Assembly: GCA_037133755.1 (NCBI GenBank)
Contig: JBAXNN010000002.1
Coordinates: forward strand, 1 to 64,000
Length of the DNA: 64,000 bases
Source of the DNA: F1-60-MAGs149 sp037133755
GTDB taxonomy: Bacteria; Actinomycetota; Thermoleophilia; Gaiellales; F1-60-MAGs149
Reading direction: 5' to 3'
This document shows, piece after piece, positions 14,863 through 23,827 of the stretch. The stretch's first letter is position 1. Every line of letters starts with the position of its first letter. The translations under genes and the position numbers were made by a program. Under the pieces are notes generated by a model that saw nothing but the letters and a program-made list of their open reading frames with translations, did not search any database and had not been told where the DNA came from.

Positions 14863-15506
14863 GCATGCTGCTCGCGATCGACTTCGACGGTACGCTCGCC
14901 ACGCACGACACCGTCGACTGGTTCTCGGCCCGCTGGGCGCCCGAGGACTTCGAGGTGGCCGATCTGGCGCTCGCCAACGGCGAGATCACGCTCGATCAGT
15001 GCCTCGCCCAGCAGATCGCCAACATCACGGCGACGCGCGAGGAGATCACCTCCTTTCTGGTCGACACCGTGGCGATTCGCCCCGGCGCGCGCGAGCTATT
15101 CGCCTTCTGTGCCGAGCACGACATCGAGCCGATCGTCGTCTCGGCCGGCTTCGAGTCGCTGATCCACGCGATCCTGCAGGCACATGGGTTTGACCTGACC
15201 GTGAGCGCGCACGAGGTGGAGTTTGGGCCCGAGGGCATGCGCGTGCGCTTTCGCGAGCGCGCGCTATGCGACCACTGCGGCGAGCGCTGCAAGCGCGACG
15301 AAGTGGCTGCGCTCGCCGCCGGGCGCCGCGTGGCGTACGTCGGCGACGGCTACTCCGATCTGTGCGCTGCCGAAGACGCCGAGGTGCGGTTTGCCCGGGC
15401 CAGCCTGATCACGCATCTGGAGCGCGAGGGCTACCCGTACATCCCGTTCGAGAACATGCACGACGTCCGCCTTGGCCTCGCCGAGGCGCTCGGCGTGCAT
15501 CCGTAG
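14859..15506 (+). CDS. HAD-superfamily phosphatase (MtnX / phosphoserine phosphatase-like)
   Basis: The 215-residue protein has HAD motif I LAIDFDGTL with nucleophile D8, motif II VVSAGF, a Cys pair in LCDHCGERCKRDE in the cap or insertion region, and motif III/IV VGDGYSDLCAAEDAEV. The overall pattern is that of the MtnX/SerB branch, which hydrolyses small phosphometabolites in salvage pathways. Substrate is not determinable here. It overlaps the upstream gene by 4 nt and is the last of a three-gene operon. Confidence 0.85.
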   Translation: MSMLLAIDFDGTLATHDTVDWFSARWAPEDFEVADLALANGEITLDQCLAQQIANITATREEITSFLVDTVAIRPGARELFAFCAEHDIEPIVVSAGFESLIHAILQAHGFDLTVSAHEVEFGPEGMRVRFRERALCDHCGERCKRDEVAALAAGRRVAYVGDGYSDLCAAEDAEVRFARASLITHLEREGYPYIPFENMHDVRLGLAEALGVHP

Positions 15507-15515
15507 CCAGCCCGA

Positions 15516-15521
15516 TAGGCT
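15516..15521 (+). promoter_or_regulatory. Leaderless -10 (TAGGCT) of the EamA transporter
   Basis: TAGGCT, 6 nt, then ATG 15528. Confidence 0.6.
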
Positions 15522-15527
15522 GTTGAC

Positions 15528-16376
15528 ATGTGGACGCTGGTGTTGTCGCTTGGCGCTGCGTCGACGTGGGGCGTTGCGGACTTCGTCGGCGCCATTCGCG
15601 CGCGCAATTACAGCGCACTGCTGGTCGCCGTGTACTCCGAGATCGTCGGCCTCGTGCCCGTGCTCGTCGCGCTGTACTTCGTGCAGGAGGCGTTCCCCGG
15701 CTGGAGTCTGCTGCCGTGGATGATCGTGGCGGGCGTCGCCGGCTCGGTCGGGCACGTCGTGTTCTTCACCGCCTTGGCGCGCGGGCCGATCGGTGTGATC
15801 GCGCCGATCTTCGCGTGCTCGTCCGCCGGCCCCGCCGTCATCGCCGTGACCATGCTGGGCGAGCGCCCGAGCATCATGCAGCTCGGCGGCATCGCGCTCG
15901 CCATTGCCGGTGTCGTGCTCGTCAGCCGCCACGCCGGTGAGGGCGACATCAAGCACGGCAAGTACGGCGCCGTGCCGATCGCGCTGATCGGCGTCGCGAT
16001 CCTGACCGTCTTCTACATCGCAATGGACCAGATTTCGCAGGACTCGCCGCTCTGGGGCGTCACCATGCAGCGCACGTTCGGCCTCCCGCTCCTGCTGATT
16101 GGCCTCGCCATTGGTCTGCGACGTGGCACCACGACCGCGCCGCGGGGATCGTTCATGGCGATTGCGCCCGTCGGGCTGATGGACACCGCGGCGTTTGTCG
16201 CCTTCGCGTACGCCACCTCGCTCGGCAACCTCAGCGTGGCCGTGGTGCTGTCGAGCCTCTACCCGGTCGTGACGATCCTGCTCGCGCGGATCAAGCTCGA
16301 CGAGCGGCTGTCAGGCGTGCAGCGGGTCGGTGCGGGCCTCGCGCTGCTGGGCGTCGTCGCCATCGTCGCGGGATAG
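15528..16376 (+). CDS. EamA/DMT-family membrane transporter
   Basis: The 282-residue protein has ten predicted hydrophobic segments arranged as two EamA repeats. Each repeat ends with the typical helix (LGGIALAIAGVVLVSRH about residue 125; RVGAGLALLGVVAIVAG at the C-terminus), preceded by a conserved Pro/Glu-containing loop (ARIKLDERLS). DMT transporters export amino acids or small metabolites; the substrate is unknown. It runs toward the deacetylase gene (convergent, 17 nt apart). Confidence 0.85.
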   Translation: MWTLVLSLGAASTWGVADFVGAIRARNYSALLVAVYSEIVGLVPVLVALYFVQEAFPGWSLLPWMIVAGVAGSVGHVVFFTALARGPIGVIAPIFACSSAGPAVIAVTMLGERPSIMQLGGIALAIAGVVLVSRHAGEGDIKHGKYGAVPIALIGVAILTVFYIAMDQISQDSPLWGVTMQRTFGLPLLLIGLAIGLRRGTTTAPRGSFMAIAPVGLMDTAAFVAFAYATSLGNLSVAVVLSSLYPVVTILLARIKLDERLSGVQRVGAGLALLGVVAIVAG

Positions 16377-16393
16377 CGGGCGCGCTCGCGTCG

Positions 16394-17113
16394 CTAGACG
16401 GCTGCGGCAGGTGATGCCTCGGCCGAATCGGCGACAGCGTCGATGAGAGCCTCGTGCGATACCAACTGATCGCCCGACTCGAGGGCTCGCTCAATCAGCT
16501 CGACGCCGGCACTCCGCAGACGGTCGTGGCGGATATCGGCCGGGTGCAGATCGATGCGGTAGCGCGCATGACGCTGCGCCAGCCGCAGACCCCACATCGC
16601 TGCCGCGGGTGTCATCCGTCGTCGCGTCGGCGTCGACGATCCCAAGCCGATCGCGGGCGCCGTCGCGGCGCGACCGCGCGTGCGCAGATCGAGCCGCGTC
16701 GCCCACCACGCAATGCCCGACCGCTCGGACTCGAACCAGCGGTCGCACGCACCGTTGTAACAGGGGGCGATGAACCCGCGGGGTTGCACGCCCATCGTCC
16801 GCAGCGCCGCCAGGCCCGCCATCACGCGCCCGCGCGCCTCGAGTGCCGACACGCCCCGAAACTCGCGCTCATCATCAGGATCGGTCGTGGCGTGGGTGTA
16901 GCCGTGGAGCACCGGTTCGTCGCCGGCTGTCACCTGGCGCTGCAGCCAGTCGAGGTTCTCGCCGTCCCACGTATCGATCAGGCGAAAGCGCGGCACCACG
17001 AGCAGTGCCACAGGGGCCGTCGTCCGCTCGGCGATCAACGAGCGCCATTCCTGCGCCTCCGGCAACCAGCTCGGCGCAACGTCATGAATGGCGATCGCGA
17101 AACGGGCCGTCAC
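16394..17113 (-). CDS. Polysaccharide deacetylase-like protein (DUF2334-type)
   Basis: The 239-residue protein starts at a GTG that overlaps the stop of the glycosyltransferase (GTGA). It has the NodB-like fold marks AIHDVAPS (catalytic Asp region), VLHGYTHA (metal His pair) and FIAPCYNGA. The CE4-like DUF2334 group includes predicted carbohydrate deacetylases. Being coupled to two glycosyltransferases, it most likely trims an acetylated sugar in the same surface polymer or glycolipid; that role is inferred. Confidence 0.8.
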   Translation of the reverse strand: MTARFAIAIHDVAPSWLPEAQEWRSLIAERTTAPVALLVVPRFRLIDTWDGENLDWLQRQVTAGDEPVLHGYTHATTDPDDEREFRGVSALEARGRVMAGLAALRTMGVQPRGFIAPCYNGACDRWFESERSGIAWWATRLDLRTRGRAATAPAIGLGSSTPTRRRMTPAAAMWGLRLAQRHARYRIDLHPADIRHDRLRSAGVELIERALESGDQLVSHEALIDAVADSAEASPAAAV

Positions 17114-18246
17114 GCGACCGCCTCGCCCGCCGCGGCGCGTCCAGCGAGCAGGCCGTACAGCGCCCACTCGCGCTCGAAGGTGCGGTGCCATGACAACTGA
17201 TCGACCTCGGGTTGTGGCCGCGGGTGCGAGAGGGCATCGTGGATGCCATCGACCAGCGCAGCGACACTGTTCGGCTCGACGGTGACAAGCTCGCCCGTAC
17301 CGGCTGCCTCAGCGACGCCGCAGTCAGCCGGCAACACGACTCTGCAGCCGCAGGCCAGCGCCTCAAGGGGAGCGAGCCCGAACGTCTCGCCGGAGTTGAC
17401 GTGCACGAAGCAGTCCGCCACCGCGTAGAGGCGGGCCAACTGCTCACGATCATCGACGTGGCCGAGAAATCGCACTCGCTCCTCCAATCCTTGGGCGGCG
17501 ACGCGTCGCCGCAGGTCGTCTTCGGCAGATCCTGAGCCCGCAATCGCGAGCACGCACGAGTCGCGCAAGGTGGCGATGACATCGATCAGGAGTTCGGGAC
17601 GCTTCTCGGACGACAGTCGCCCGGCGTGCACGAGGAGCGTCTCGTTGGGCTGCGCCAAGGCCCGGCGCAGGCGATCGTCGGGCTCTCGCGGATGGAACAC
17701 GCCCGTGTCAACACCGAGTGGCGACACGTAGATATGGATTCCGCTGCGCGAGCGCAGACGGTCGGCAACGGAATTCGACGTCGCAATCACGGCATCCGGG
17801 CCGTCGATGCCCCGTGACTGCACGACACGGAGGACGTGTTGCGTCGGCAGCCGCAGCGGCGCGGGAATACCTGCAGCGCCCGCTTCGAGCTCGGAGTGCA
17901 CGAGCATCACCACGGGAACGCCCTGCGTGCGAGCCCACCGGCACAGCGAGCGAGGGAACGCCGTGGCGTCATGCACCACCACGACGGAAGGCTCGAGACG
18001 GTCAAGCGCCTGGAGAATCGGACGGGGGTGCGGGATCAGGCGATAGCCGGTCTCCTGTGCGGTGGGGAGACCCGGCACCTCGATGATGGGACTGCGCTCG
18101 ATGCGGGTCACCTTCCCCGCCGTCCCGGGCACGATCAACGCGTGCGAGCGACGCGTCTCGGCTGCGAAGACCGCCTTGGCGTGCAGATACGTTCGGATGC
18201 CGCCAGAGCGCGGGGCGTACCACTGCGTGACATCGACAACACGCAT
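17110..18246 (-). CDS. Glycosyltransferase family 4 (GT-B fold)
   Basis: The 378-residue protein has an N-terminal domain with the acceptor-side GGIRTYL loop (MRVVDVTQWYAPRSGGIRTY). Its donor-binding domain has VHAGRLSSEKRPELLIDV, FLGHVDDREQLARLYAVADC and the EX7E-type GETFGLAPLEALACG. It transfers a nucleotide-activated sugar; donor and acceptor are unknown. It starts 2 nt after the PHP-GT4 stop and overlaps the DUF2334 gene, so the three genes form a tightly coupled operon. Confidence 0.92.
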   Translation of the reverse strand: MRVVDVTQWYAPRSGGIRTYLHAKAVFAAETRRSHALIVPGTAGKVTRIERSPIIEVPGLPTAQETGYRLIPHPRPILQALDRLEPSVVVVHDATAFPRSLCRWARTQGVPVVMLVHSELEAGAAGIPAPLRLPTQHVLRVVQSRGIDGPDAVIATSNSVADRLRSRSGIHIYVSPLGVDTGVFHPREPDDRLRRALAQPNETLLVHAGRLSSEKRPELLIDVIATLRDSCVLAIAGSGSAEDDLRRRVAAQGLEERVRFLGHVDDREQLARLYAVADCFVHVNSGETFGLAPLEALACGCRVVLPADCGVAEAAGTGELVTVEPNSVAALVDGIHDALSHPRPQPEVDQLSWHRTFEREWALYGLLAGRAAAGEAVA

Positions 18247-18248
18247 CC

Positions 18249-20645
18249 TCAGAGCACTCCCGCCTCGATCGGACGGCGGAGCATCAACCGCTCGACCGGA
18301 TCATCCCGGTGCAGGTCGGCGTAGTCGTCAACGAGCCCGGCGAAGATGTCGTCCCAGGTCGGGCGCGCCACCATCGACGCCCGTGCCGCCTCACCCATCC
18401 GCAGGCGACGATTCTCGTCGATCACGAGTGGCAGCAGCACAGCGGCGATGTCCTTGGCCGATGCGCTCTCCGCGTGGATGCCCGTGACACCGTCGATGAC
18501 CTGCTCGGCGAGCGCCGTGTCGCGCGGCACGATCGTCGGCACGCCGCTGGCCTGGGCCTCGAGCGCGACCTGACCGAGCGTTTCCGTCAGCGACGGCAGG
18601 CAGAAGATGTCGGCCGATGCGAACACCGCGGCAAGGCGGGGACCCGCCATCGGGCCGAGCAACTTGTGTTGCGAGTGCTCGAGCTTGGCCGCGAGTGCAG
18701 GACGCGCCGGACCGTCGCCGACGATGGCGAGGCGCACCTTGTGGCCCTCGCACGCGACCATGTTGACTGCGTCAATCAGCCGGTCGATGCCCTTCTCCTC
18801 CGAGAGACGCGCGACGACAAGCACGAGCACCGCGTCCGCATCGCGTGTCAGAGCGCGGCGCGCGAACCACGAGCGTCGGCTCGGGTCGAAGCGGCGCGTA
18901 TCGACGCCGCGCCCGAAGATGCGGATCTTGTCGGTGTCAATGCCCTCGGCCGCCAACCCGTCGGCGACCAGCGCGGTGGGGGTGAAGACCAGATCCGCCT
19001 GCTTGTAGAGCCAGGTCGACGACGCGCGCACCGCCTCGGCTGCGAGCCGGTCGCCCGTCAGCGCCAGCGTGTAGCGCGCCAGCTGCGTCGAGTGGGTGAT
19101 CGCGAACGGCAGCCCCAGCACCCGCGCCACCAGCATTCCGGCTAGCCCCATCGGGCCCGGAGTCGCTGCATGAATTGCCTGGGCACCGGACTCCTCGACG
19201 ATGTCGAGCAACTCGATCAGCGACGGGATGCCGAGTGCCAAGCTGTCGTCTCGATAGGCCGGGACCGGCAGCGACACCAATGGTCGTACCGTGATCAGGC
19301 CGTTCTTCTTGGCAGACTTCTCACCCGGCGCAACGACGGTGATCGGCAGGTCGATCGCAGCCGCACGGTCGGCCAAGTTGCGCATCGTCCCGGCCACGCC
19401 GTTGAGCTCGTCGAACGTGTCGGTCAGCATCAACGTGCGCGGCGGCGTGCCCGACTCGATCGGGTCGCCGAAGAACTCGCGACCAATGCCGCGGGCGTGC
19501 CGGGCCTCGGCGGCGTGGTATCCGGCGCTCGTCAGGTACGGCGTGGCGAGCATCAGCGCGCCCATCAACATGCCGATGCGGTTGCCGATGCCGCCAACGC
19601 CACCGATGTCGTTCGTGGCGATGACCTGCTCGAGCAACGAACGCTGGGCCCAGGTGGCGGCGATCTTCAGACGTGCGTGGCTGCGCTCGGCTCCCTCCGG
19701 GAGGTGGTACGTATTGCGCCAGGCGCGACGCACGTCCTTGTCGTTTTTGATGCGCCGCTCGAGATCGCCCGCCGCGGCACCGCTCTCGTCTGTGTCCGCT
19801 GGCGGCAGCGGGTGCTCGAGCATGTCACCCACAAGGCCCCGCAGCGGTCCCGGCACGGGGCAGGCACCCCGCTCACCGGCGGCCTTGATGGCGAGGCCGA
19901 TCATCGCGTGCGACAGCGCAGCCGTCGAGCCATGCTGGCCGTGCAGCGTGGTCGCGCCAGAGCGGATGTGAAAGAGGACGTCCTCGACGCACGTTGCGCG
20001 CGGTGTCTCGGTGTACGTCGCGGCAGCGTCCAGCAGGCCGTGGTCATCGCTGCCGGCGGTCAGCGAGCGGGCTGCCCACGTGCGCGGACGAATCGCGTGC
20101 TTCTCGGCGAGCTTGTCGAGGAAGTCCGGCGTCGCCGACTGTGCGATGCGCACCGCCGTCGTATTGCCGTCGCGACTGCGGGCACCGTTGCGACCTTCCC
20201 AGATCGGAAAGAGCAGCAGGCACTTCTCGATGTGCGCCGGCGTGAGGGCGGCACCGATCCGGTAGAGCGGGTGTGCCAAAGCGTGCGTGACACCGCGGCG
20301 CTCGAGCTCGTCGACCAGTTCGAACACGTTCGGGCGTGCGGCGTCGATGGCGGCGAAGTCGGACTCGGAGACGTTCCAGCAGAGGACATGGAGGGGCGTG
20401 TCGTCATCCGGGAAGCGCGTGGTGGCTTCGACGCTCACGAAGGCGTCGGGGTAATGCGCGATCTCAAGCGCGCCGCGGATCGTGTCGTGATCCGTCAGCG
20501 TCACGAAGTCCATGCCCTGATCCTTGGCCTTGCGATAGGCCTGCTCCGGATCGGTGTATGACTCGGGCAGCACCGCATTCTTGAGGAACCAGTTCCCCGT
20601 CTCGGTGGAGGCGCGGGAGTGTAGGTGCAGGTCGACCAGGGCCAT
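18249..20645 (-). CDS. PHP phosphoesterase - GT4 glycosyltransferase fusion
   Basis: The 798-residue protein joins two enzymes. Residues 1 to about 240 are a PHP domain with all metal motifs: DLHLHS (H7, H9), TDHD (52-54), SVEAT (E73), AHPL (H125) and GSDDHG (200-203). Residues of about 240-400 are a helical linker. From about 401 comes a GT-B GT4 domain (LTDTFDELNGVAGTMRNLA ... VARLSEEKGIDRLIDAV ... PSLTETLGQVALEAQASG). ATG 20645 is chosen for AGGAG upstream. The PHP half may remove a phosphate from the lipid or sugar acceptor or its product; this is inference. Confidence 0.9.
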   Translation of the reverse strand: MALVDLHLHSRASTETGNWFLKNAVLPESYTDPEQAYRKAKDQGMDFVTLTDHDTIRGALEIAHYPDAFVSVEATTRFPDDDTPLHVLCWNVSESDFAAIDAARPNVFELVDELERRGVTHALAHPLYRIGAALTPAHIEKCLLLFPIWEGRNGARSRDGNTTAVRIAQSATPDFLDKLAEKHAIRPRTWAARSLTAGSDDHGLLDAAATYTETPRATCVEDVLFHIRSGATTLHGQHGSTAALSHAMIGLAIKAAGERGACPVPGPLRGLVGDMLEHPLPPADTDESGAAAGDLERRIKNDKDVRRAWRNTYHLPEGAERSHARLKIAATWAQRSLLEQVIATNDIGGVGGIGNRIGMLMGALMLATPYLTSAGYHAAEARHARGIGREFFGDPIESGTPPRTLMLTDTFDELNGVAGTMRNLADRAAAIDLPITVVAPGEKSAKKNGLITVRPLVSLPVPAYRDDSLALGIPSLIELLDIVEESGAQAIHAATPGPMGLAGMLVARVLGLPFAITHSTQLARYTLALTGDRLAAEAVRASSTWLYKQADLVFTPTALVADGLAAEGIDTDKIRIFGRGVDTRRFDPSRRSWFARRALTRDADAVLVLVVARLSEEKGIDRLIDAVNMVACEGHKVRLAIVGDGPARPALAAKLEHSQHKLLGPMAGPRLAAVFASADIFCLPSLTETLGQVALEAQASGVPTIVPRDTALAEQVIDGVTGIHAESASAKDIAAVLLPLVIDENRRLRMGEAARASMVARPTWDDIFAGLVDDYADLHRDDPVERLMLRRPIEAGVL

Positions 20646-20849
20646 GGTGTGACTCCTCTTCTCGTACCGGTATTCCACGACAAGCGTCCGGGGTGCAACG
20701 GACGGCGAGGGCCCGATTCCGTGAGCGCTCGGTGAAGATCGCGGGTCGTTATCGGCCGCGCCTCGGCGTGATCCTGCTGTGGGCCTAGGTGAAGGCGCGC
20801 GCGATCGTCACCACCCCGTTACGCACAAAATGCCTGCAAATCGGGCTAT

Positions 20850-22736
20850 TTAGAGTGCGCCGGCCGTGAGGTAGCCATCGTGGATGGCGTCCTCCCAGCG
20901 GCGCGGCGAGCGCGCATCGCCAACCGGGCGGGCATCGAGGCCACGCTCGACCAACTCGACGCACAGCGCGTCGTCTGCCGCATGGCGGCCCGAGTGCAAG
21001 ACGACGGGCGACTTGAGCGTGCGCTCGACGCCGTCGTAGCGACCGACGATCGTCACCGAGCCCGGGCCGATGTCCTGCACGATCACGTCGGAGTAGATCG
21101 TCACACCCGCATCGCGCAGGCGCTGAAACACGGGGCGCTCGGCGTGGTTCTCGGTGATCTCCGAGAGCGGGTCGATGCCGTCGGGGATCATGATCACGTT
21201 GCGGCCCTCGAGAGCCAGCGCCTCGGCGGGACCACTCGCCTTGCGGCTGCCCTCCTCGTCGACCAGCAGCACGTCGCCCGCCGGCAGCTCGGCACCGCGC
21301 AGCCAGTCGTCGACGGCGATCGTGTGCTCGGGCGACTGCGCTCGCGAGCCGGTGGCAACGAGGACATGATCGGGCTCGAGCGAGGCGACGAGGTCGGCCG
21401 TCGCCGGGGTGCTGAGCCGCACGTCGACGCCGAGCTCGTTGAGTTCGTTGGCGCGCCAGCTCCACAGATCGTTGAGCGAGCCGAGAATCGGCAGGGTGGA
21501 GGTGCGGGCGATCTGGCCACCGAGGGCGTCGGTAGCCTCGAGCAGCGTGACGCGATGCCCGCGCTCGGCCGACATGCGCGCAGCCTCGAGGCCCGCCACG
21601 CCACCGCCGACCACGACCACGTGGCCCGGCGTCGGGGCGGGGGAGATGGCGCGCTCGCCCTCGTAGCCCGAAGCCGGGTTCTGGGCACACGCGATCGGGA
21701 ACTTGCGCAGGCGACGCGCGATGCACACGTTCTGGCCGACGCAGCGGCGAATGCGCTCGCCATCGCCGCGCTCGAGCTTGCGCACCAAGTCGGGATCGGC
21801 CATCAACGCGCGCGTCATGCCGACGAGATCGCAACTGCCAGCGGCGAGGGCCTGCTCGCCGAGCTCGGGCCTGTTGATCTTGCCTTCGGCAAGGATCAGG
21901 ACGTCCTTCGCGACCGCCTTCGCGCGCGCAGCATTGGGGATGCCGATGCCGGGCTCGATATCGAGCGGCGGGATGATCAGCTCGGTGTGCTGGTAGTCGC
22001 CGTTGCCGATGCCCATGTAGTCGACGTCGCACTCGGCCTCGAGGTGCTGGACAAGGCGCTCGAAGTCGGGCGTGCGCACGCTGATCGTGACGCCGAGAAC
22101 CGGGTCGTCGCCGATCGCGCCGCGTACGGCACGGAGGAGCTCGACGGCGAAGCGCGTCTTGTTCTCAAACGAGCCGCCGTACTGGTCGGTGCGCAGATTG
22201 CGGTCGTCGTAGAAGAACGCGTCGACGAGCGTGTCGTACGAGAACATCAGCTCGATGCCGTCGGTGCCCGACTTCATCATCGTCGCGGCGCAGTCGGCAA
22301 AACGCTCGACGATCAGGTCGATCTCCGCGGTCGTCATCGCATGGATGCGCCCAACGCCGAAGTAGCCGGGTGCGTCCGACGGACCCCACTGCTCGCCGCC
22401 CGTCGCCAGGGGGTCGGCGTTCGGACCCATGTGGTAGATCTGGTTGATCAGCGTGCCGCCGTGGCTGTGCACGGCATCAACGGTGCGCTTGAGCCCCTCG
22501 ACGAAGCCCGGCTTGGTGTGGTCGTAGTTCTGCGGCGTGACGCGGCCCGTCGGATGCGGTGGCACGGGCTCCATCACCAGCAGGCCGGTACCGCCCGCCG
22601 CACGCGCGGCGTAGTAGTCGCGCACGCGATCGCCATGGATGCCGTTGTCGGAGTACGATTGCGTATGTGCAGTCATCGTCACGCGGTTCTTGATGCGCTT
22701 GCCGCGCAGCTCGATGGGGGAGAGCAGGTGCTCCAT
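20850..22736 (-). CDS. NADH:flavin oxidoreductase, 2,4-dienoyl-CoA reductase (FadH)-like, OYE family
   Basis: The 628-residue protein has an FMN-binding TIM barrel (LLSPIELRGKRIKNRV; MTAHTQSYSDNG), a [4Fe-4S] cluster motif C-x5-C-x11-C (RCVGQNVCIARRL, then ACAQNP) and a C-terminal FAD/NAD(P) module (VVVVGGGVAGLEAARMSA). This three-cofactor layout is that of FadH, trimethylamine dehydrogenase and bile-acid BaiCD-type enzymes. The substrate is not certain. A leaderless TACGAT sets the start at 22736. The 204-nt gap 20646-20849 shows nothing recognisable. Confidence 0.88.
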   Translation of the reverse strand: MEHLLSPIELRGKRIKNRVTMTAHTQSYSDNGIHGDRVRDYYAARAAGGTGLLVMEPVPPHPTGRVTPQNYDHTKPGFVEGLKRTVDAVHSHGGTLINQIYHMGPNADPLATGGEQWGPSDAPGYFGVGRIHAMTTAEIDLIVERFADCAATMMKSGTDGIELMFSYDTLVDAFFYDDRNLRTDQYGGSFENKTRFAVELLRAVRGAIGDDPVLGVTISVRTPDFERLVQHLEAECDVDYMGIGNGDYQHTELIIPPLDIEPGIGIPNAARAKAVAKDVLILAEGKINRPELGEQALAAGSCDLVGMTRALMADPDLVRKLERGDGERIRRCVGQNVCIARRLRKFPIACAQNPASGYEGERAISPAPTPGHVVVVGGGVAGLEAARMSAERGHRVTLLEATDALGGQIARTSTLPILGSLNDLWSWRANELNELGVDVRLSTPATADLVASLEPDHVLVATGSRAQSPEHTIAVDDWLRGAELPAGDVLLVDEEGSRKASGPAEALALEGRNVIMIPDGIDPLSEITENHAERPVFQRLRDAGVTIYSDVIVQDIGPGSVTIVGRYDGVERTLKSPVVLHSGRHAADDALCVELVERGLDARPVGDARSPRRWEDAIHDGYLTAGAL

Positions 22737-22742
22737 GGCGGC

Positions 22743-22748
22743 ATCGTA
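22743..22748 (-). promoter_or_regulatory. Leaderless -10 (TACGAT) of the OYE gene
   Basis: TACGAT, 6 nt, then ATG 22736 on the minus strand; the palindromic array begins 52 nt further upstream. Confidence 0.6.
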
Positions 22749-22799
22749 CGCCCGCACGTGCCGCAGGCAAGTGCCGTCCCGCTCCATGGGACGCACGCG

Positions 22800-22977
22800 T
22801 GACAGTTTGGGCCCGGCCCCAAATTGACGCGAAATCGGTCAATTTGGATCCGGATCCAATCTGTCCCGAAAACGGTCAATTTGGATCCGGATCCAATCTG
22901 TCCCGAAAACGGTCAATTTGGATCCGGATCCAAATTGGCGCAGAAACGGTCAGATTGGGGCCGGGCCCAGAATGACC
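22800..22977. repeat. Five tandem 37-nt palindromic units
   Basis: Units begin at 22800, 22837, 22874, 22911 and 22948 (the last is partial). Units 2 and 3 are identical. The core of units 2-4 is the perfect palindrome TTGGATCCGGATCCAA, extended outward toward GGTCAAT / ATTGACC. In units 1 and 5 both arms change together to GGGCCC- or GGGGCC-type cores, so pairing is largely kept. The array separates the amidotransferase stop (22979) from the OYE promoter. Confidence 0.9.
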
Positions 22978-22978
22978 G

Positions 22979-23806
22979 TTAGAAGCGCTGCTCGGTGCGC
23001 ATGCGCGACATCGCCTCGATCACGTCGGGCGGGACACCGGCCGCCTGCGCCTCGGCGATCGGATCGGGGCGCACCTCGAGCGAGGCGAGGACCTCGGGGC
23101 CGAGCTCGCCGTTGGCGACAGCGGCGACGACCATGAAGCGCTCCGCCAGCTCCTTGGCGGCGGCGGTCGACTGGCCGATGAACGTCTCGACGGTCTTGTT
23201 GAAGCGCTCGCGACCGCCAAACTCCTCGATCGTCTCGGGTGCGGCGTCGGCCCACTCCATCAGGGTCTCGGCCGTGACCTCAATGTGGAACTGCAGGCCC
23301 CAAGCGCGGTTCTGGACGCGGAAGGCCTGATGCGTCGACTCGTTCTGGGCCAGCAGCGTCGCACCGGGCGGAGCGCGGAAGCCGTACCAATGCCACTCGA
23401 AGCCGAAGAACGGGCGCGGCAGGCCAGCGAAGAGCAGATCGTCAACAGCGTCGGGCAGCACGCCGACGTCGGCGAATCGCGCCACCTCGGGCGTCTCGAC
23501 CTTGCCAATCTGGCCACCCGCGGCGCGCGCCAGCAGCTGGCCGCCAAGGCAGACGCCGAGGATCGGGATGCCGAGATCGAGTGCCTCCTCCAGCAGGTCG
23601 AGCTCGGCTGCGAGCCACGGCTCGGCGTGGTCCTGATCCGGATGCGCCGTGCCGCCCAGCGAGACGATCGCGTCGATGCCGTCGAGATCCGGGCGCTCGG
23701 GATGCGTGTACGTCTCCCAGCGCTGCACGGAGCCGGCGCGCTCGATCGGCTCGAGCAGCGCGCCCGGGTAGCCATCGTGGTCGTGCTGGATGATCAGCGT
23801 TCGCAT
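22979..23806 (-). CDS. Class I glutamine amidotransferase-like protein (copy A)
   Basis: The 275-residue protein has the GATase-1 nucleophile elbow LGVCLGGQL (C86) and the catalytic His in LQFHIEVTAE. The N-terminus MRTLIIQHDHDGYPGALLEP is shared with the neighbour at 23828. This group hydrolyses glutamine or gamma-glutamyl bonds, or acts as a GMP-synthase-like domain without a synthase. A C-terminal extension of about 50 residues (GELGPEVLASLEVRPDP...) is absent from copy B. It follows copy B by 21 nt in the same operon. Confidence 0.88.
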   Translation of the reverse strand: MRTLIIQHDHDGYPGALLEPIERAGSVQRWETYTHPERPDLDGIDAIVSLGGTAHPDQDHAEPWLAAELDLLEEALDLGIPILGVCLGGQLLARAAGGQIGKVETPEVARFADVGVLPDAVDDLLFAGLPRPFFGFEWHWYGFRAPPGATLLAQNESTHQAFRVQNRAWGLQFHIEVTAETLMEWADAAPETIEEFGGRERFNKTVETFIGQSTAAAKELAERFMVVAAVANGELGPEVLASLEVRPDPIAEAQAAGVPPDVIEAMSRMRTEQRF

Positions 23807-23827
23807 GCCGTGTCCTTCGCTCTGCGC

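Noticed and set aside
16725..16745. tRNA T-arm-like GGTTCGAGTCC on the minus strand
   Set aside because: It lies inside the deacetylase gene and encodes WFESE; no other tRNA arms pair around it.
22800..22977. CRISPR array
   Set aside because: Units are contiguous with no unique spacers, and no cas genes are present.
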